From Opitutia bacterium Tous-C4FEB (GTDB lineage Bacteria; Verrucomicrobiota; Verrucomicrobiia; Opitutales; Opitutaceae), in assembly GCA_002304445.1 (NCBI GenBank), contig NEVA01000016.1, positions 28,684 to 92,683 of the forward strand: 64,000 bases of DNA. Direction: 5' to 3'. Position 1 is the stretch's first letter; each line of letters opens with the position of its first letter. Positions 19,204-28,146 of this stretch are shown one piece after another. The position numbers and the translations under genes were made by a program. The notes below the pieces were generated by a model. It was given only the letters and a program-made list of their open reading frames with translations, was not told the DNA's origin and did not search any database.

Positions 19204-21063
19204 ATGCCCGCCATCAAACCCAGCTGCGTCCGCGACCTGAAGTTGCGCGTGAATCTCGCCGATGTGGTTTCCCGCGTCGTCACGCTGCGAAAAGCCGGCG
19301 GGGCCCGGCTCAAGGGTCTTTGCCCGTTCCACAACGAAAAAACTCCGTCCTTCAACGTCGATACCGACAAAGGATTTTTCAAATGCTTCGGCTGCGGCAA
19401 GGCCGGCGACGCCATCACCTTCGTCCGCGAAACCGAGCAGCTCAGCTTCACCGAGGCCATCGAGGCCCTCGGCCAACGTTTCAACATTCCGATCGAATAC
19501 GAGGAGGGCTCCGGCGGTCCTTCCCGCGAGGAACGCTCCCTCCGCCAAGAAATCTACGACCTCCACGAGCAGGCCGCCGAACACTTTCACCAGGCCTTCA
19601 AGGCCCACGACGCCACCGGGGAATTTTTCCGCAAACTCTGGTCCGAGCAACGCAAGTTCCCGCTCGAACTCGCCGACGAATTCAAAATCGGCGCGGCCGA
19701 CGCCACCGGCAGCGGCCTCGGCGCGTATCTGCTGCGCAAGAAATTCTCCGAAGACGCCCTGCGCCAGTGCGGCCTGTTTTTTATCTCCGACGGCGCCCTT
19801 CTCACCGCTCCCGCCCTCCGCCCGCGCTTTCGCGGCCGGCTCATGATTCCCATCCGCGACCACCAGGGCCGCGTCGTCGCGTTCACCGCGCGCCAGACGG
19901 AGCTCACCCCCGCCGACGACCCCGCCCGCGAGGCCAAATACGTCAACTCCCCCGAGACGCCGATTTTCATCAAGAGCAACCTGCTCTTCAACCTCGACCG
20001 CGCCCGCTCGCACGTCGCCGAGGGCAAACCGTTCGTCATCGTCGAAGGTCAACTCGACGCTCTGCGGTGCTGGTCCGTCGGCCTAAAAACCGCCATCGCG
20101 CCCCAAGGCACCTCCATCACCGAAGGCCAGCTCGTGTTGCTCCGGCGTTACCACACGCAGGTCGAGTGCTTCTTTGACAGCGACAGCGCCGGCCAAAAAG
20201 CCGCGCTGCGCTTTCTGCCGATGGCGCTCAAAGCCGGCCTCGAAGTGCGTTTCCTCACGCTCGCCGGCGCCGCCAAACTCGACCCCGATCTGCTCTTTCT
20301 CGAGCGCGGTCTGCCCGCCTACGACGAGGTTCGTCGCGGCGCCCAAAGCGCCATGGCCTTCGCGTGCCGCGCCACCCTGCCCGACCCCGCCACCGCAACC
20401 TCGGAGCAAAAGACCCGCGCCGCCCAAACGCTCTACGAGCTCATCTCCGCCGCCGAGAGCCAGGTCGCCCGCTCCCAGTTCTTGTCCGAAATCGCGATTC
20501 ATCTCCGCCTGCCTCTGCCCGCCCTCGCGGCCGATTTTCAGACCGCCCTTAACCGCCAAAGCCGCCAAGCCGCCGCCCGCCCCGCCCCGCCCCCGGCAGC
20601 ACCATCGGGAGTCCTCATGACCGACACGGCGGAACATCACTTGCTCATGCTCTGCCTCAATCACGAGCAACTCGGCCGCCCGCTTTCCGCCGCCATTCCC
20701 CATACTTGGATCGATCTCGGTCACCTCGCCGGCGTGCTCCTCAACCGCGTCCTCGCCGAGTTCGAGCAGAACAGTTGGCCCGGCCGCGAGCACCTCGACG
20801 CCCTCCTTGAGACCCCGGAGGAACGCACCTTGGTCGCCACCCTCATCTTCAACGCCCTCGAACTGGACGACCCCGCCAAGGTCGCCGCCAGTGGCATTCA
20901 ACAACTCCGGGCCCGCGCCCTCGAGCCCCGGCTCCGCCAAATAGAACTTGCTTTGGCCAACCCCCAACCGGACATTGAATTTGACCCAATTTCACTCTTA
21001 AAAGAACGCATGGAATTAGTCCGTCAGCTCCGTCAGCCCATCACCCTCAACCTCGTCGGTTGA
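19204..21063 (+). CDS. dnaG: DNA primase
   Basis: 619 aa. It synthesises RNA primers at the replication fork. The zinc-binding domain has the CHC2 ligands Cys40, His43, Cys61 and Cys64 (CPFHNEKTPSF ... KCFGCGKAGD). The catalytic core follows, with the TOPRIM motifs VIVEGQLDAL (from about residue 279) and FFDSDSAGQ (about 322-330). The C-terminal helicase-interacting region is present, so the length is normal. rpoD follows after 42 bases: the dnaG-rpoD half of the macromolecular-synthesis operon, without rpsU. Confidence 0.97.
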   Translation: MPAIKPSCVRDLKLRVNLADVVSRVVTLRKAGGARLKGLCPFHNEKTPSFNVDTDKGFFKCFGCGKAGDAITFVRETEQLSFTEAIEALGQRFNIPIEYEEGSGGPSREERSLRQEIYDLHEQAAEHFHQAFKAHDATGEFFRKLWSEQRKFPLELADEFKIGAADATGSGLGAYLLRKKFSEDALRQCGLFFISDGALLTAPALRPRFRGRLMIPIRDHQGRVVAFTARQTELTPADDPAREAKYVNSPETPIFIKSNLLFNLDRARSHVAEGKPFVIVEGQLDALRCWSVGLKTAIAPQGTSITEGQLVLLRRYHTQVECFFDSDSAGQKAALRFLPMALKAGLEVRFLTLAGAAKLDPDLLFLERGLPAYDEVRRGAQSAMAFACRATLPDPATATSEQKTRAAQTLYELISAAESQVARSQFLSEIAIHLRLPLPALAADFQTALNRQSRQAAARPAPPPAAPSGVLMTDTAEHHLLMLCLNHEQLGRPLSAAIPHTWIDLGHLAGVLLNRVLAEFEQNSWPGREHLDALLETPEERTLVATLIFNALELDDPAKVAASGIQQLRARALEPRLRQIELALANPQPDIEFDPISLLKERMELVRQLRQPITLNLVG

Positions 21064-21105
21064 GGGCGTTTTTGCGTTTTTTGTCCGCCTGAATCATCTT
21101 TTCCT

Positions 21106-22959
21106 ATGCCGCGTAAAGCCAAGTCTGCCGCTCCCGCCCACTCCGAAGCCGTCGAGGCCGTTCTCGAAAGCCAGCCCACCGCCGTCACCGCCGACGGAGT
21201 CGAGGGCGCTCCCGCCGTGCCCGGAAGCATTAACGAGAAAATTCGCCAGCTCATCCGCCACTCCAAGGAGCAGGGTTACCTGACGTTCGACGACATCAAC
21301 GAGGCCCTGCCCGAGTCCGTCGAAAACCAAGAAGAGATCGATAACGTCCTCTCCATTTTGCAGAATTTGGAAATCGAGATTCTCGAGCCCGACCAAGTCG
21401 AGGATTTCAAGGCCCGCCAGGAAGAAGCCGAAGAGGAGGAATCCCGCACTTCGCAAAACGACATTTTGGACGATCCCGTCCGCATGTATCTGAAGCAGAT
21501 GGGCCAGGTCCCGTTGCTCACCCGCGAGCAGGAAGTCGAGATTTCCAAACGCATCGAAAACGCCGAAGCCAAAGCGATGGACGCCCTCTTCGAAGCGTCC
21601 GCCATCGGCTCCTACATCGGCGGTCTCGGCGCCAAGCTCATCACCCGGGAAGAGCGCTTCGACCGCATCGTGATCGACAAGCGCATCGAGTCCCGTGACG
21701 CCTATTTCAAGAACCTCGAAAAACTGGTCGAGCTCACCCAGAAGTCGGAAGCCGGCACGGCCGAGGCGTGGGAAGAATACGTGAAAGCCCGCACCGAGGT
21801 GGACCGCAAACGCATCCACGCGAAATTCAAGAAACGGGAAAACATTCTCCGCGCCACCTTCGGGAAATATTTCTTCAAACTCAAAGTCTACGAAGAATAC
21901 CTCGAAGCTCTCCAACCCGCGCTCGACGAGATCGCATCCCTCCACCAGCAGCTCGACCGCGCCAAACACCCGAAATCCAAAAAAGACGCGGCCATCGACA
22001 CCAAGGCCATCCACGCCCGCCTGAAACAGGTCGAAGCCGCCCAACGTATCGCTCCCGCCGAACTCCTGCGCGTGGTCGCCCAGACCAAGGTCCACGTCGC
22101 CGAAGCCCACCAGGCGAAAACCGAAATGGTCGAGGCCAACCTGCGTCTCGTCATCTCCATCGCCAAGAAATACACCAACCGCGGCCTCTCCTTCCTCGAC
22201 CTCATTCAAGAGGGCAACATGGGCCTCATGAAGGCAGTCGAGAAATTCGAATACCGCCGCGGCTACAAATTCTCCACTTACGCCACGTGGTGGATCCGGC
22301 AGGCCATCACCCGTTCCATCGCCGATCAGGCCCGCACGATCCGCATCCCGGTCCACATGATCGAGACCTTGAACAAGGTCATGCAGGTGCAGAAACAACT
22401 GCTCCAAGAATTCGGCCACGAGCCCACCCCTGAAGAAGTTGCCGACGAGATGAACCTGCCCGTCGAGCGCGTGCAGCAGATCATGAAGATGGCGCAACAA
22501 CCCATCTCCCTCCAGTCGCCCGTCGGCGACGGCGACGACACCTCCTTCGGTGACTTTATCGAGGATAAATCTGCCGAGAATCCTTACGACATGACGGCTT
22601 ACTCGCTCCTCCGCGAAAAGATCGTCGACGTCCTCGATTCTCTGACCGAGCGCGAACGCCGCGTGCTTTCCCTCCGCTTCGGCCTCGTCGATGGCTACAG
22701 CCGCACCCTCGAGGAAGTCGGCAAACAATTCAAAGTCACCCGCGAGCGCATCCGTCAGATCGAGGCGAAAGCGCTCCGGAAAATGCGCCACCCGACGCGC
22801 ATCCGCCAGCTCCACGGCTTCTTCGACGCCGAGCAGATCGACAACGCGCAGAACCTCCTCAAGGTCGCCGCCACCGCCCGCCTTCCCGGTCTGCCCGGCG
22901 GCCCCGCGATGCCCGGTTTCTCGCCGACCATCCCCGGCCCGAAGTCCGACACCCGCTGA
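21106..22959 (+). CDS. rpoD: RNA polymerase primary sigma factor (sigma-70)
   Basis: 617 aa, housekeeping sigma factor. Region 1.1 is near residues 45-85 ([23 protein letters not shown]), 1.2 begins around 124 ([17 protein letters not shown]), the non-conserved region lies between, and regions 2.1-2.4 are around 343-420 ([29 protein letters not shown]). Region 3 follows, then region 4.2 near 513-566 with the helix-turn-helix [24 protein letters not shown]. Co-transcribed with dnaG. The first terminator after it lies inside the next gene. Confidence 0.97.
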   Translation: MPRKAKSAAPAHSEAVEAVLESQPTAVTADGVEGAPAVPGSINEKIRQLIRHSKEQGYLTFDDINEALPESVENQEEIDNVLSILQNLEIEILEPDQVEDFKARQEEAEEEESRTSQNDILDDPVRMYLKQMGQVPLLTREQEVEISKRIENAEAKAMDALFEASAIGSYIGGLGAKLITREERFDRIVIDKRIESRDAYFKNLEKLVELTQKSEAGTAEAWEEYVKARTEVDRKRIHAKFKKRENILRATFGKYFFKLKVYEEYLEALQPALDEIASLHQQLDRAKHPKSKKDAAIDTKAIHARLKQVEAAQRIAPAELLRVVAQTKVHVAEAHQAKTEMVEANLRLVISIAKKYTNRGLSFLDLIQEGNMGLMKAVEKFEYRRGYKFSTYATWWIRQAITRSIADQARTIRIPVHMIETLNKVMQVQKQLLQEFGHEPTPEEVADEMNLPVERVQQIMKMAQQPISLQSPVGDGDDTSFGDFIEDKSAENPYDMTAYSLLREKIVDVLDSLTERERRVLSLRFGLVDGYSRTLEEVGKQFKVTRERIRQIEAKALRKMRHPTRIRQLHGFFDAEQIDNAQNLLKVAATARLPGLPGGPAMPGFSPTIPGPKSDTR

Positions 22960-23000
22960 CCTCCATCCGGGCTGCCTGCCGCCAAACCCGGCTTGCTCCG

Positions 23001-23366
23001 ATGCCAAACACCGCCCGCGCGCTTCCGCTGCTGGCGGTGTTTTTTTTGCTCAACGGCTGCCAGAGCAAGAACATCGTCCCCGTCGGATCTCCCGCCGCCA
23101 CCAAGGCCATCACGGCCAGCCCCAACCAAATCGTCGGCCGCGTGCTCGCGGTCGACGCCACGCTCGGCTTCGCGATCATCGAGATCGCCGCCTCCGCCCC
23201 ACCGGCCGCCCTCCAGCCCGACGCATTGTTGACGACCCGCACCGATGACCTCCGCCCCACTGCCCAACTGCGGTCCCGCGGTTACAGGAGCAGCCGCACT
23301 CTCGGCTCATTCATCATCGACGGCCAACCCAACCTCCGCGACGAAGTCGTTTACCGAGCCCCATGA
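23001..23366 (+). CDS. Small lipoprotein, unknown function
   Basis: 121 aa with a lipoprotein signal peptide and lipobox LLNGC (Cys19). The mature part contains GRVLAVDATLGFAIIEIA and a TTRTDDLRPTAQLR segment, which reads like a single small beta domain. It starts 41 bases after rpoD. A strong terminator-like hairpin (23007-23048) covers codons 3-16, so either the start is in fact internal to an untranslated region or the signal-peptide codons double as the rpoD terminator. The lipobox and a well-formed downstream protein make me favour a real gene. Confidence 0.65.
   Translation: MPNTARALPLLAVFFLLNGCQSKNIVPVGSPAATKAITASPNQIVGRVLAVDATLGFAIIEIAASAPPAALQPDALLTTRTDDLRPTAQLRSRGYRSSRTLGSFIIDGQPNLRDEVVYRAP
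23007..23048 (+). terminator. Probable dnaG-rpoD operon terminator, embedded in lipoprotein codons
   Basis: A 9-bp perfect stem (23007-23015 with 23033-23041) closes a 17-base GC-rich loop and runs straight into eight T residues (to 23047). It sits 48 bases after the rpoD stop but inside the coding sequence of the small lipoprotein. Confidence 0.65.
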
Positions 23367-23374
23367 TCGGAAAT

Positions 23375-23403
23375 GGCACGGGCCTCCCGCCCGCGTCCAT
23401 GCC
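23375..23403. repeat. Palindromic intergenic element of the GGCAYGGGC type
   Basis: Stem CGGGC-GCCCG (23379-23383 with 23389-23393) with outer GGCA/TGCC; related in pattern to 14581-14605 and 26876-26896. Confidence 0.4.
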
Positions 23404-23506
23404 CTTTCCCCTCATAGACGCGCTCCGCACCGCTCTCTATCCCCCCGCCGTCAAATCCCGCTTTCCCCCTTTACAGGCCCACCCGTCGGCCTACGTTGCA
23501 ATCACT

Positions 23507-23740
23507 ATGACAGCTCCAAACGCCCTCCTCGCCATCGCCGGCATCGGCACGACTGAACTCATCGTCATTCTCGTAATCGTTTTGATCTTTTTCGGCGGCT
23601 CGAAGCTGCCGTCTCTCGCCAAGGGCTTGGGCCAATCAATCAAGGAGTTTAAGACCGCGTCGAAAGACGAGCCCGAGGCCGAAAAGCCCGCCGCCGACGT
23701 CAAGAAGCCAGATCCGACCAAGACCCACGGCGCGAACTAA
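23507..23740 (+). CDS. tatA: Sec-independent protein translocase subunit TatA
   Basis: 77 aa from the ATG at 23507; longer in-frame starts only add a non-conserved leader. A single membrane helix (ELIVILVIVLIFFG) is followed by the invariant FGGSKLPSLAKGLGQSIKEFK amphipathic helix and a charged tail. It would form the pore of the twin-arginine export pathway with TatC encoded elsewhere. Terminator at 23765. Confidence 0.95.
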   Translation: MTAPNALLAIAGIGTTELIVILVIVLIFFGGSKLPSLAKGLGQSIKEFKTASKDEPEAEKPAADVKKPDPTKTHGAN

Positions 23741-23764
23741 ACCCCGCCGCTGCCCAAGATTTTG

Positions 23765-23791
23765 AGCGCGCCTTTCCGGGCGCGCTTTTTT
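23765..23791 (+). terminator. Terminator after tatA
   Basis: An 8-bp perfect stem (23765-23772 with 23779-23786), a 6-base loop and a T-run. It stands between tatA and the convergent antiporter gene. Confidence 0.88.
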
Positions 23792-23803
23792 GTGCCCACC
23801 CGC

Positions 23804-26128
23804 CTACCCGATCACCGTCCCCGCGCCGGTTATCGGCTCCCGCAACCAAGTCGTGAAAACACGAAGCTTGTCCAGCGGCCCCAGCGTCAGCAACTCGTCG
23901 CCCACCTGCACGCACTCGCCGGCCCCCGGATTCAAAATTCTCAGCCCGCGGCGTTTGAGACCCGCGATTTGCACCCCGTGTTTGAGCGACGGCGCCATCT
24001 CCGCCAACGTCCAACCCACCGCCCTGCTGTCGGCCGACACGGTCAACACTTCCATCCTCACTTCGTCCAGTAACGACTCTGTCGCCAGCTCGCCTGACAC
24101 CGCCCCGAGCACCGCCTTTCCCGCCTGCACCTGTTCGGGCGTGCCCAACAATAGCACCTTGTCCCGCGGGTAGAGCACTGCCGCCGGGGTCGGCAACGGG
24201 ATCATAAACCCTTGCCGTTCGATCCCCACGACCGAGCAGCCGGTGCGTTTGCGCAATTCGAGTTCCGCTATGCTTCGGCCTTTGCAATCCGCCAAATCCG
24301 GCAGCGTACAGTCGATCATCTGCAAATCCCAATCGCCGTGCGGCTGCAGCCACGGCGCCATCGTCGCGGTCATCCGATTGTCGCCCGGCTCGATCGCGCT
24401 GTTCAACTCCACCTCCAACTGACTGTGCCAATAGATCAGCCGATGCCGCAGCACGATGAGCGCTCCGACCGCCGCCAGCGCACTCGCCAGCAACAACCAT
24501 CGCGCCGTTCCCTCGGCTGGCAGGATCGCCATCAACCACAGAAACAGCCCCGCTCCCGCGACCATCTTTAGCCCCGTCTCCACCACGGGCGCCAGCCGCG
24601 CCGCCTGCGGGTGCCCTTGCGTCGAGACTTGGGCAAAGAGCAGCGCCAGCGCCGAACAGTTCCGCCAGATCGCCACGAGCGGCGCGAGCAACACCAGGCT
24701 CATCCCCGTCCAAAAAATAATCTCCGGGCCGTGCGCCACGCCCCAATCGCGCCCCAACCACTGTTCCACCACCGCAAAAATCTGCCCCGAAAAAACCAGC
24801 AGCCCGCTCACGGCCAACATCTCCACCCCGATTTGCACAAATCGTTTCCGGCTCAATTGCCACAGCGGACTGCGTTTCTGCTCCCGCCTAAACCGCTCCA
24901 ACCACTCCTGATAATAACGCTGCCACGCCCCCAGCCACTGCGGCTGCCGCGTAAACCAAAAATCGGCGATCGCCTCCGAGCGCCGCGTCAAGGTCGGCGC
25001 CGCCAGCGTCGTCAGCAGCGAGACGCCGACCGCCAGCGGATAAAACCGGGGCGGCACCAGCGCCGCTCCGACCCCCAGTTGCGCGATCACGAAAGAAAAT
25101 TCGCCCACCGGGCTCGCCGTCAGCCCCGTGCGCAACGCATCCTTTGGCGGCGTACCGATCAACACGAGGCCCGTCGCGACCGCCAACGGCCGCGCCGCCA
25201 GCACGAAGCCCGCGATGCCCGCGATCACACCCGCATTCGCCGCCAATTCACGCACGTCGATCTGCATCCCGATCGCCACGAAAAATACCGCGCTGAACAC
25301 ATCCTTCATGCCCGTAAACGTCCGCTCCACCTGATGCCGGTGCGGGGTCTCCGCCACGATCGTGCCGAGCAAAAACGCCCCCAGCGCCAGCGAATATCCC
25401 GCCCGGTGCGCCAACACCGCCAGCCCGAACAGCAGCGCCGCCAGTCCCAGGGTCTGCAACTCCTCGTCGGCCGAGATGCTCATCTTCTTCAGCAGCCACG
25501 GCACCAACAGCAGCCCGCCCAATCCCGCCAACACCACGAAGGCGCCCAGTTTGCCCAACGTCGTCAGCACGCCCGCCGTTTCCGTCCCGGCCCCCGCTCC
25601 GCCGAGCTGCACCAGCGAGGTCAACAGCGTCAACATCGCGACCGCCACGATGTCTTCCAACACCGAGACGCCCATCGCCAGTTGCCCCGCCCGTTCATGG
25701 TTCGCCCCGGTCTCCTGCAAAACTTTGCTGATGATCGCCGACGACGACACCATCAACATGCCCGCCAAAAAGAGTCCTTCCGTCGTCCCCCAGCCCATCG
25801 CCGCACAGAGCCACCGGGTCAGATACAACATCAGCAACGCCCCGATCGCCGTCGCCAGCAACAGTTCGAAGCCCAACCGCCGCAGCTTGCGCAGACTCAA
25901 GCCCAACCCGATACCGAACATCAGAAATACCAATCCCACCTGCCCGAGCGTTTCGATCCGGCCGACGTCAGCCACCAGCGAGAAGGGCTGCCGATAGGGC
26001 CCGACCACCATCCCCGCCACCAAAAATCCCACCACCACCGAGAGCCCCAGCCGCTGACACCCCCATCCCGCCAGCCCGGCCACCAACAAAATCACCGCGA
26101 GGTCTTGGACAAACGTGAATCCATCCAT
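23804..26128 (-). CDS. Kef-type cation:proton antiporter (CPA2) with two RCK-C/TrkA-C domains
   Basis: 774 aa. Residues 1-390 hold about 12 membrane helices with CPA2 hallmarks (VVGFLVAGMVVGP, LVFLMFGIGLGLSL, MVSSSAIISKVLQETG, SVLEDIVAVAML). A second membrane block lies at about 430-560, then two tandem TrkA-C-like modules (about 590-665 and 685-765, each ending in a KVLLLG or ELLTLG strand). I see no RCK-N NAD-binding Rossmann domain between, which is unusual for KefB/C and more like the YbaL/CvrA or AmhT arrangement. Probably a K+/H+ or Na+/H+ exchanger in the inner membrane. Confidence 0.88.
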   Translation of the reverse strand: MDGFTFVQDLAVILLVAGLAGWGCQRLGLSVVVGFLVAGMVVGPYRQPFSLVADVGRIETLGQVGLVFLMFGIGLGLSLRKLRRLGFELLLATAIGALLMLYLTRWLCAAMGWGTTEGLFLAGMLMVSSSAIISKVLQETGANHERAGQLAMGVSVLEDIVAVAMLTLLTSLVQLGGAGAGTETAGVLTTLGKLGAFVVLAGLGGLLLVPWLLKKMSISADEELQTLGLAALLFGLAVLAHRAGYSLALGAFLLGTIVAETPHRHQVERTFTGMKDVFSAVFFVAIGMQIDVRELAANAGVIAGIAGFVLAARPLAVATGLVLIGTPPKDALRTGLTASPVGEFSFVIAQLGVGAALVPPRFYPLAVGVSLLTTLAAPTLTRRSEAIADFWFTRQPQWLGAWQRYYQEWLERFRREQKRSPLWQLSRKRFVQIGVEMLAVSGLLVFSGQIFAVVEQWLGRDWGVAHGPEIIFWTGMSLVLLAPLVAIWRNCSALALLFAQVSTQGHPQAARLAPVVETGLKMVAGAGLFLWLMAILPAEGTARWLLLASALAAVGALIVLRHRLIYWHSQLEVELNSAIEPGDNRMTATMAPWLQPHGDWDLQMIDCTLPDLADCKGRSIAELELRKRTGCSVVGIERQGFMIPLPTPAAVLYPRDKVLLLGTPEQVQAGKAVLGAVSGELATESLLDEVRMEVLTVSADSRAVGWTLAEMAPSLKHGVQIAGLKRRGLRILNPGAGECVQVGDELLTLGPLDKLRVFTTWLREPITGAGTVIG

Positions 26129-26150
26129 CGCGTTATCCTCGTCCCGCGTT

Positions 26151-26819
26151 CTACGGCTTCACTCCGCAGCCGTAGACCCACATCGGCCGCGTCGCCACCT
26201 TTACGTCCGTAAATCCCGCCCGGCGCAGAAACGCATCGATCTCCGGCACCGACGAACACTTCGAAATATGCGACGGTCGCTGGCCCGGCGCGATTCGCCG
26301 GCTCGCTTCAAACATCGCCCAGCCCGCATCCGACGCGATGTCCGCATTGTCGCAGTAAAAGCGCCCGCCCGGTTTCAACACCCGCATCGCCTCCAGCACA
26401 TACGTGTAACGGTCCCACTCCTCGAGGTGCATGAAAACGACCGTCGTGTAGACCACATCCACCGAAGCATCCGGAATCGGCGACAGATCGTAACCGGAGA
26501 TTTCTTGCAGCCGCACATTGGGCAGCCCGATCAACCGCCGTCCCGCCAGCGTGATCATGTTGGGCGACACATCGCAGCCGATCCACTCCCGCACCAACGG
26601 CGCCAACACGCGCCCCACCCGCCCCACACCGCAGCCGATCTCCAAAAACACATCGTCCGGCCGGATCCCCGTCGTCGCCCGCAAAATATCCAACGTATCC
26701 TCGGCGTCCGCATGAAATTTTTCCTCATCCGTGTAGCCCGATACGACCATGTAGGCGTCCTCCTTCGTCGTGGAGAGCGAAGTCCACACCGCTTTGTAAT
26801 CCGCGCGCAATTTACTCAT
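26151..26819 (-). CDS. Class I SAM-dependent methyltransferase
   Basis: 222 aa from the ATG at 26819. The SAM motif is VFLEIGCGVGRVGRVL (about residues 57-72), the strand-2 region is IGCDVSPNM, and the post-motif VVYTTVVFMHLEEWDRYTYVLEAMRVLKPGG is typical of Methyltransf_11/25 enzymes. It lies 22 bases upstream of the Kef-type gene on the same strand, and is transcribed away from the epimerase at 26971. Substrate unknown. Confidence 0.85.
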   Translation of the reverse strand: MSKLRADYKAVWTSLSTTKEDAYMVVSGYTDEEKFHADAEDTLDILRATTGIRPDDVFLEIGCGVGRVGRVLAPLVREWIGCDVSPNMITLAGRRLIGLPNVRLQEISGYDLSPIPDASVDVVYTTVVFMHLEEWDRYTYVLEAMRVLKPGGRFYCDNADIASDAGWAMFEASRRIAPGQRPSHISKCSSVPEIDAFLRRAGFTDVKVATRPMWVYGCGVKP

Positions 26820-26875
26820 GCGCGCCGAGCCAACGCCCCGCATTCCTCCACGTCAAGGGAGCCGACGCTTGGAAC

Positions 26876-26896
26876 GGCACGGGGATCGTCCCCATG
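26876..26896. repeat. Palindromic intergenic element related to 14581 and 23375
   Basis: An imperfect hairpin CACGGGGA-TCG-TCCCCATG in the divergent gap between the methyltransferase and the epimerase. Confidence 0.35.
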
Positions 26897-26970
26897 AGTT
26901 TTCGCCATCACCCCAGCCGCTCAAAAATCCCCCTTCCCACCCGCCTAAATCCCCGCAAACCTTCCGCTCC

Positions 26971-28053
26971 ATGCGCATTCTCATCACCGGCATCTGCGGC
27001 TTCGTCGGCGGCACGCTCGCCCGGGCTTTCGTCGCCTCCGGTGCCGGCCACGAGCTCCACGGTTTCGACAACTTCATCCGTCCCGGCAGCGAAACCAATC
27101 GCGCCGAACTCAAAAAACTCGGGATCAAAATTGTCCACGCCGATCTCCGCGCCGCGAGCGATCTCGAGACCCTGCCAGCCGTGGACTGGGTCATCGACGC
27201 CGCCGCCAACCCCAGCGTCCTCGCCGGCGTCGACGGCAAAACCAGCTCGCGCCAACTCGTCGAACACAACCTCAGCGGCACGATCAATCTCCTCGAATAC
27301 TGCAAGACTCACCGCGCCGGTTTCGTTCTCCTCAGCACGAGCCGCGTCTACTCCATCCCGCCTCTTGCCGCTCTTCCGGTCGAGCCCCACGCCGACGCCT
27401 TTCGCCCTCTCTCAACGGCCTCGGCCTCTTCGCTTCCGCCGGGCGTGAGCCCGGCCGGCATCTCGGAATTGTTCTCCACCGCCGCCCCCGTCTCGCTCTA
27501 TGGCGCCACCAAGCTCGCCAGCGAAGCGCTCGCCCTCGAATACGGTGAAACGTTTGGCCTGCCCGTCTTCGTAAACCGCTGCGGCGTGCTCGCCGGTGCC
27601 GGCCAATTCGGCCGCGCCGATCAAGGCATCTTCGCCTATTGGCTCAATGCCCACCTCCGCCGCAGCACCCTCAACTATATCGGCTTCGGCGGCCTCGGCC
27701 ATCAGGTCCGCGATTGCCTCCATCCGCGCGACCTCGTCCCTCTCCTCGAAAAACAGTTCGCCGCGCCCAAACTCCCCGCCGCCGATCGCCTCGCCAATGT
27801 CTCCGGCGGCGCCGCTTCCGCCATGTCGCTCCGCCAACTCACGGCTTGGTGTGACACCACCTTCGGCCCGCACCCGGTCGCTTCCGATTCGACCCCGCGC
27901 CCGTTCGATCTGCCGTGGGTCGTGCTCGACTCCGCGAAAGCCACCCGACTGTGGTCGTGGCAACCGCAGACCTCCACCGCCGCGATCCTCAGCGAAATCG
28001 CCGCCCACGCCCAAGCTCACCCCGACTGGCTCGCTCTCTCGGCCCCACTCTGA
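26971..28053 (+). CDS. NAD-dependent sugar-nucleotide epimerase/dehydratase, CDP-tyvelose epimerase-like
   Basis: 360 aa from the ATG at 26971, placed directly before the Rossmann motif (MRILITGICGFVGG); upstream in-frame starts add a low-complexity leader. The active-site Ser/Thr strand is LLSTSRVYS and the catalytic motif is SLYGATK, so Tyr and Lys are both kept, unlike the paralogue at 13502. The block YIGFGGLGHQVRDCLHPRDL matches the CDP-paratose 2-epimerase group. It likely makes a deoxy- or epimerised sugar for the GT2 enzyme 93 bases downstream. Confidence 0.88.
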   Translation: MRILITGICGFVGGTLARAFVASGAGHELHGFDNFIRPGSETNRAELKKLGIKIVHADLRAASDLETLPAVDWVIDAAANPSVLAGVDGKTSSRQLVEHNLSGTINLLEYCKTHRAGFVLLSTSRVYSIPPLAALPVEPHADAFRPLSTASASSLPPGVSPAGISELFSTAAPVSLYGATKLASEALALEYGETFGLPVFVNRCGVLAGAGQFGRADQGIFAYWLNAHLRRSTLNYIGFGGLGHQVRDCLHPRDLVPLLEKQFAAPKLPAADRLANVSGGAASAMSLRQLTAWCDTTFGPHPVASDSTPRPFDLPWVVLDSAKATRLWSWQPQTSTAAILSEIAAHAQAHPDWLALSAPL

Positions 28054-28060
28054 CCACCGG

Positions 28061-28094
28061 TCATTGCGAGCAGCGCCGCGACGCGGCAATCCAG
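28061..28094. repeat. Dispersed palindromic element, copy 1 (TCATTGCGAG...CGGCAATCCAG)
   Basis: Outer arms ATTGC/GCAAT with a GC-rich centre. The pattern closely resembles the TCATTGCGAGCGAAGCGAAGCAA-type repeats known from many bacteria. Two diverged copies lie at 37196 and 39236. Confidence 0.6.
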
Positions 28095-28146
28095 CACAAT
28101 TCTCCCGCGCGAAGCGCCACCCAACTCCATCGCCTCTTCCCTTTCC

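Noticed and set aside
21094..23007. Open frame of about 637 codons opposite rpoD
   Set aside because: Antisense shadow of the sigma-70 gene; no domain is recognisable.
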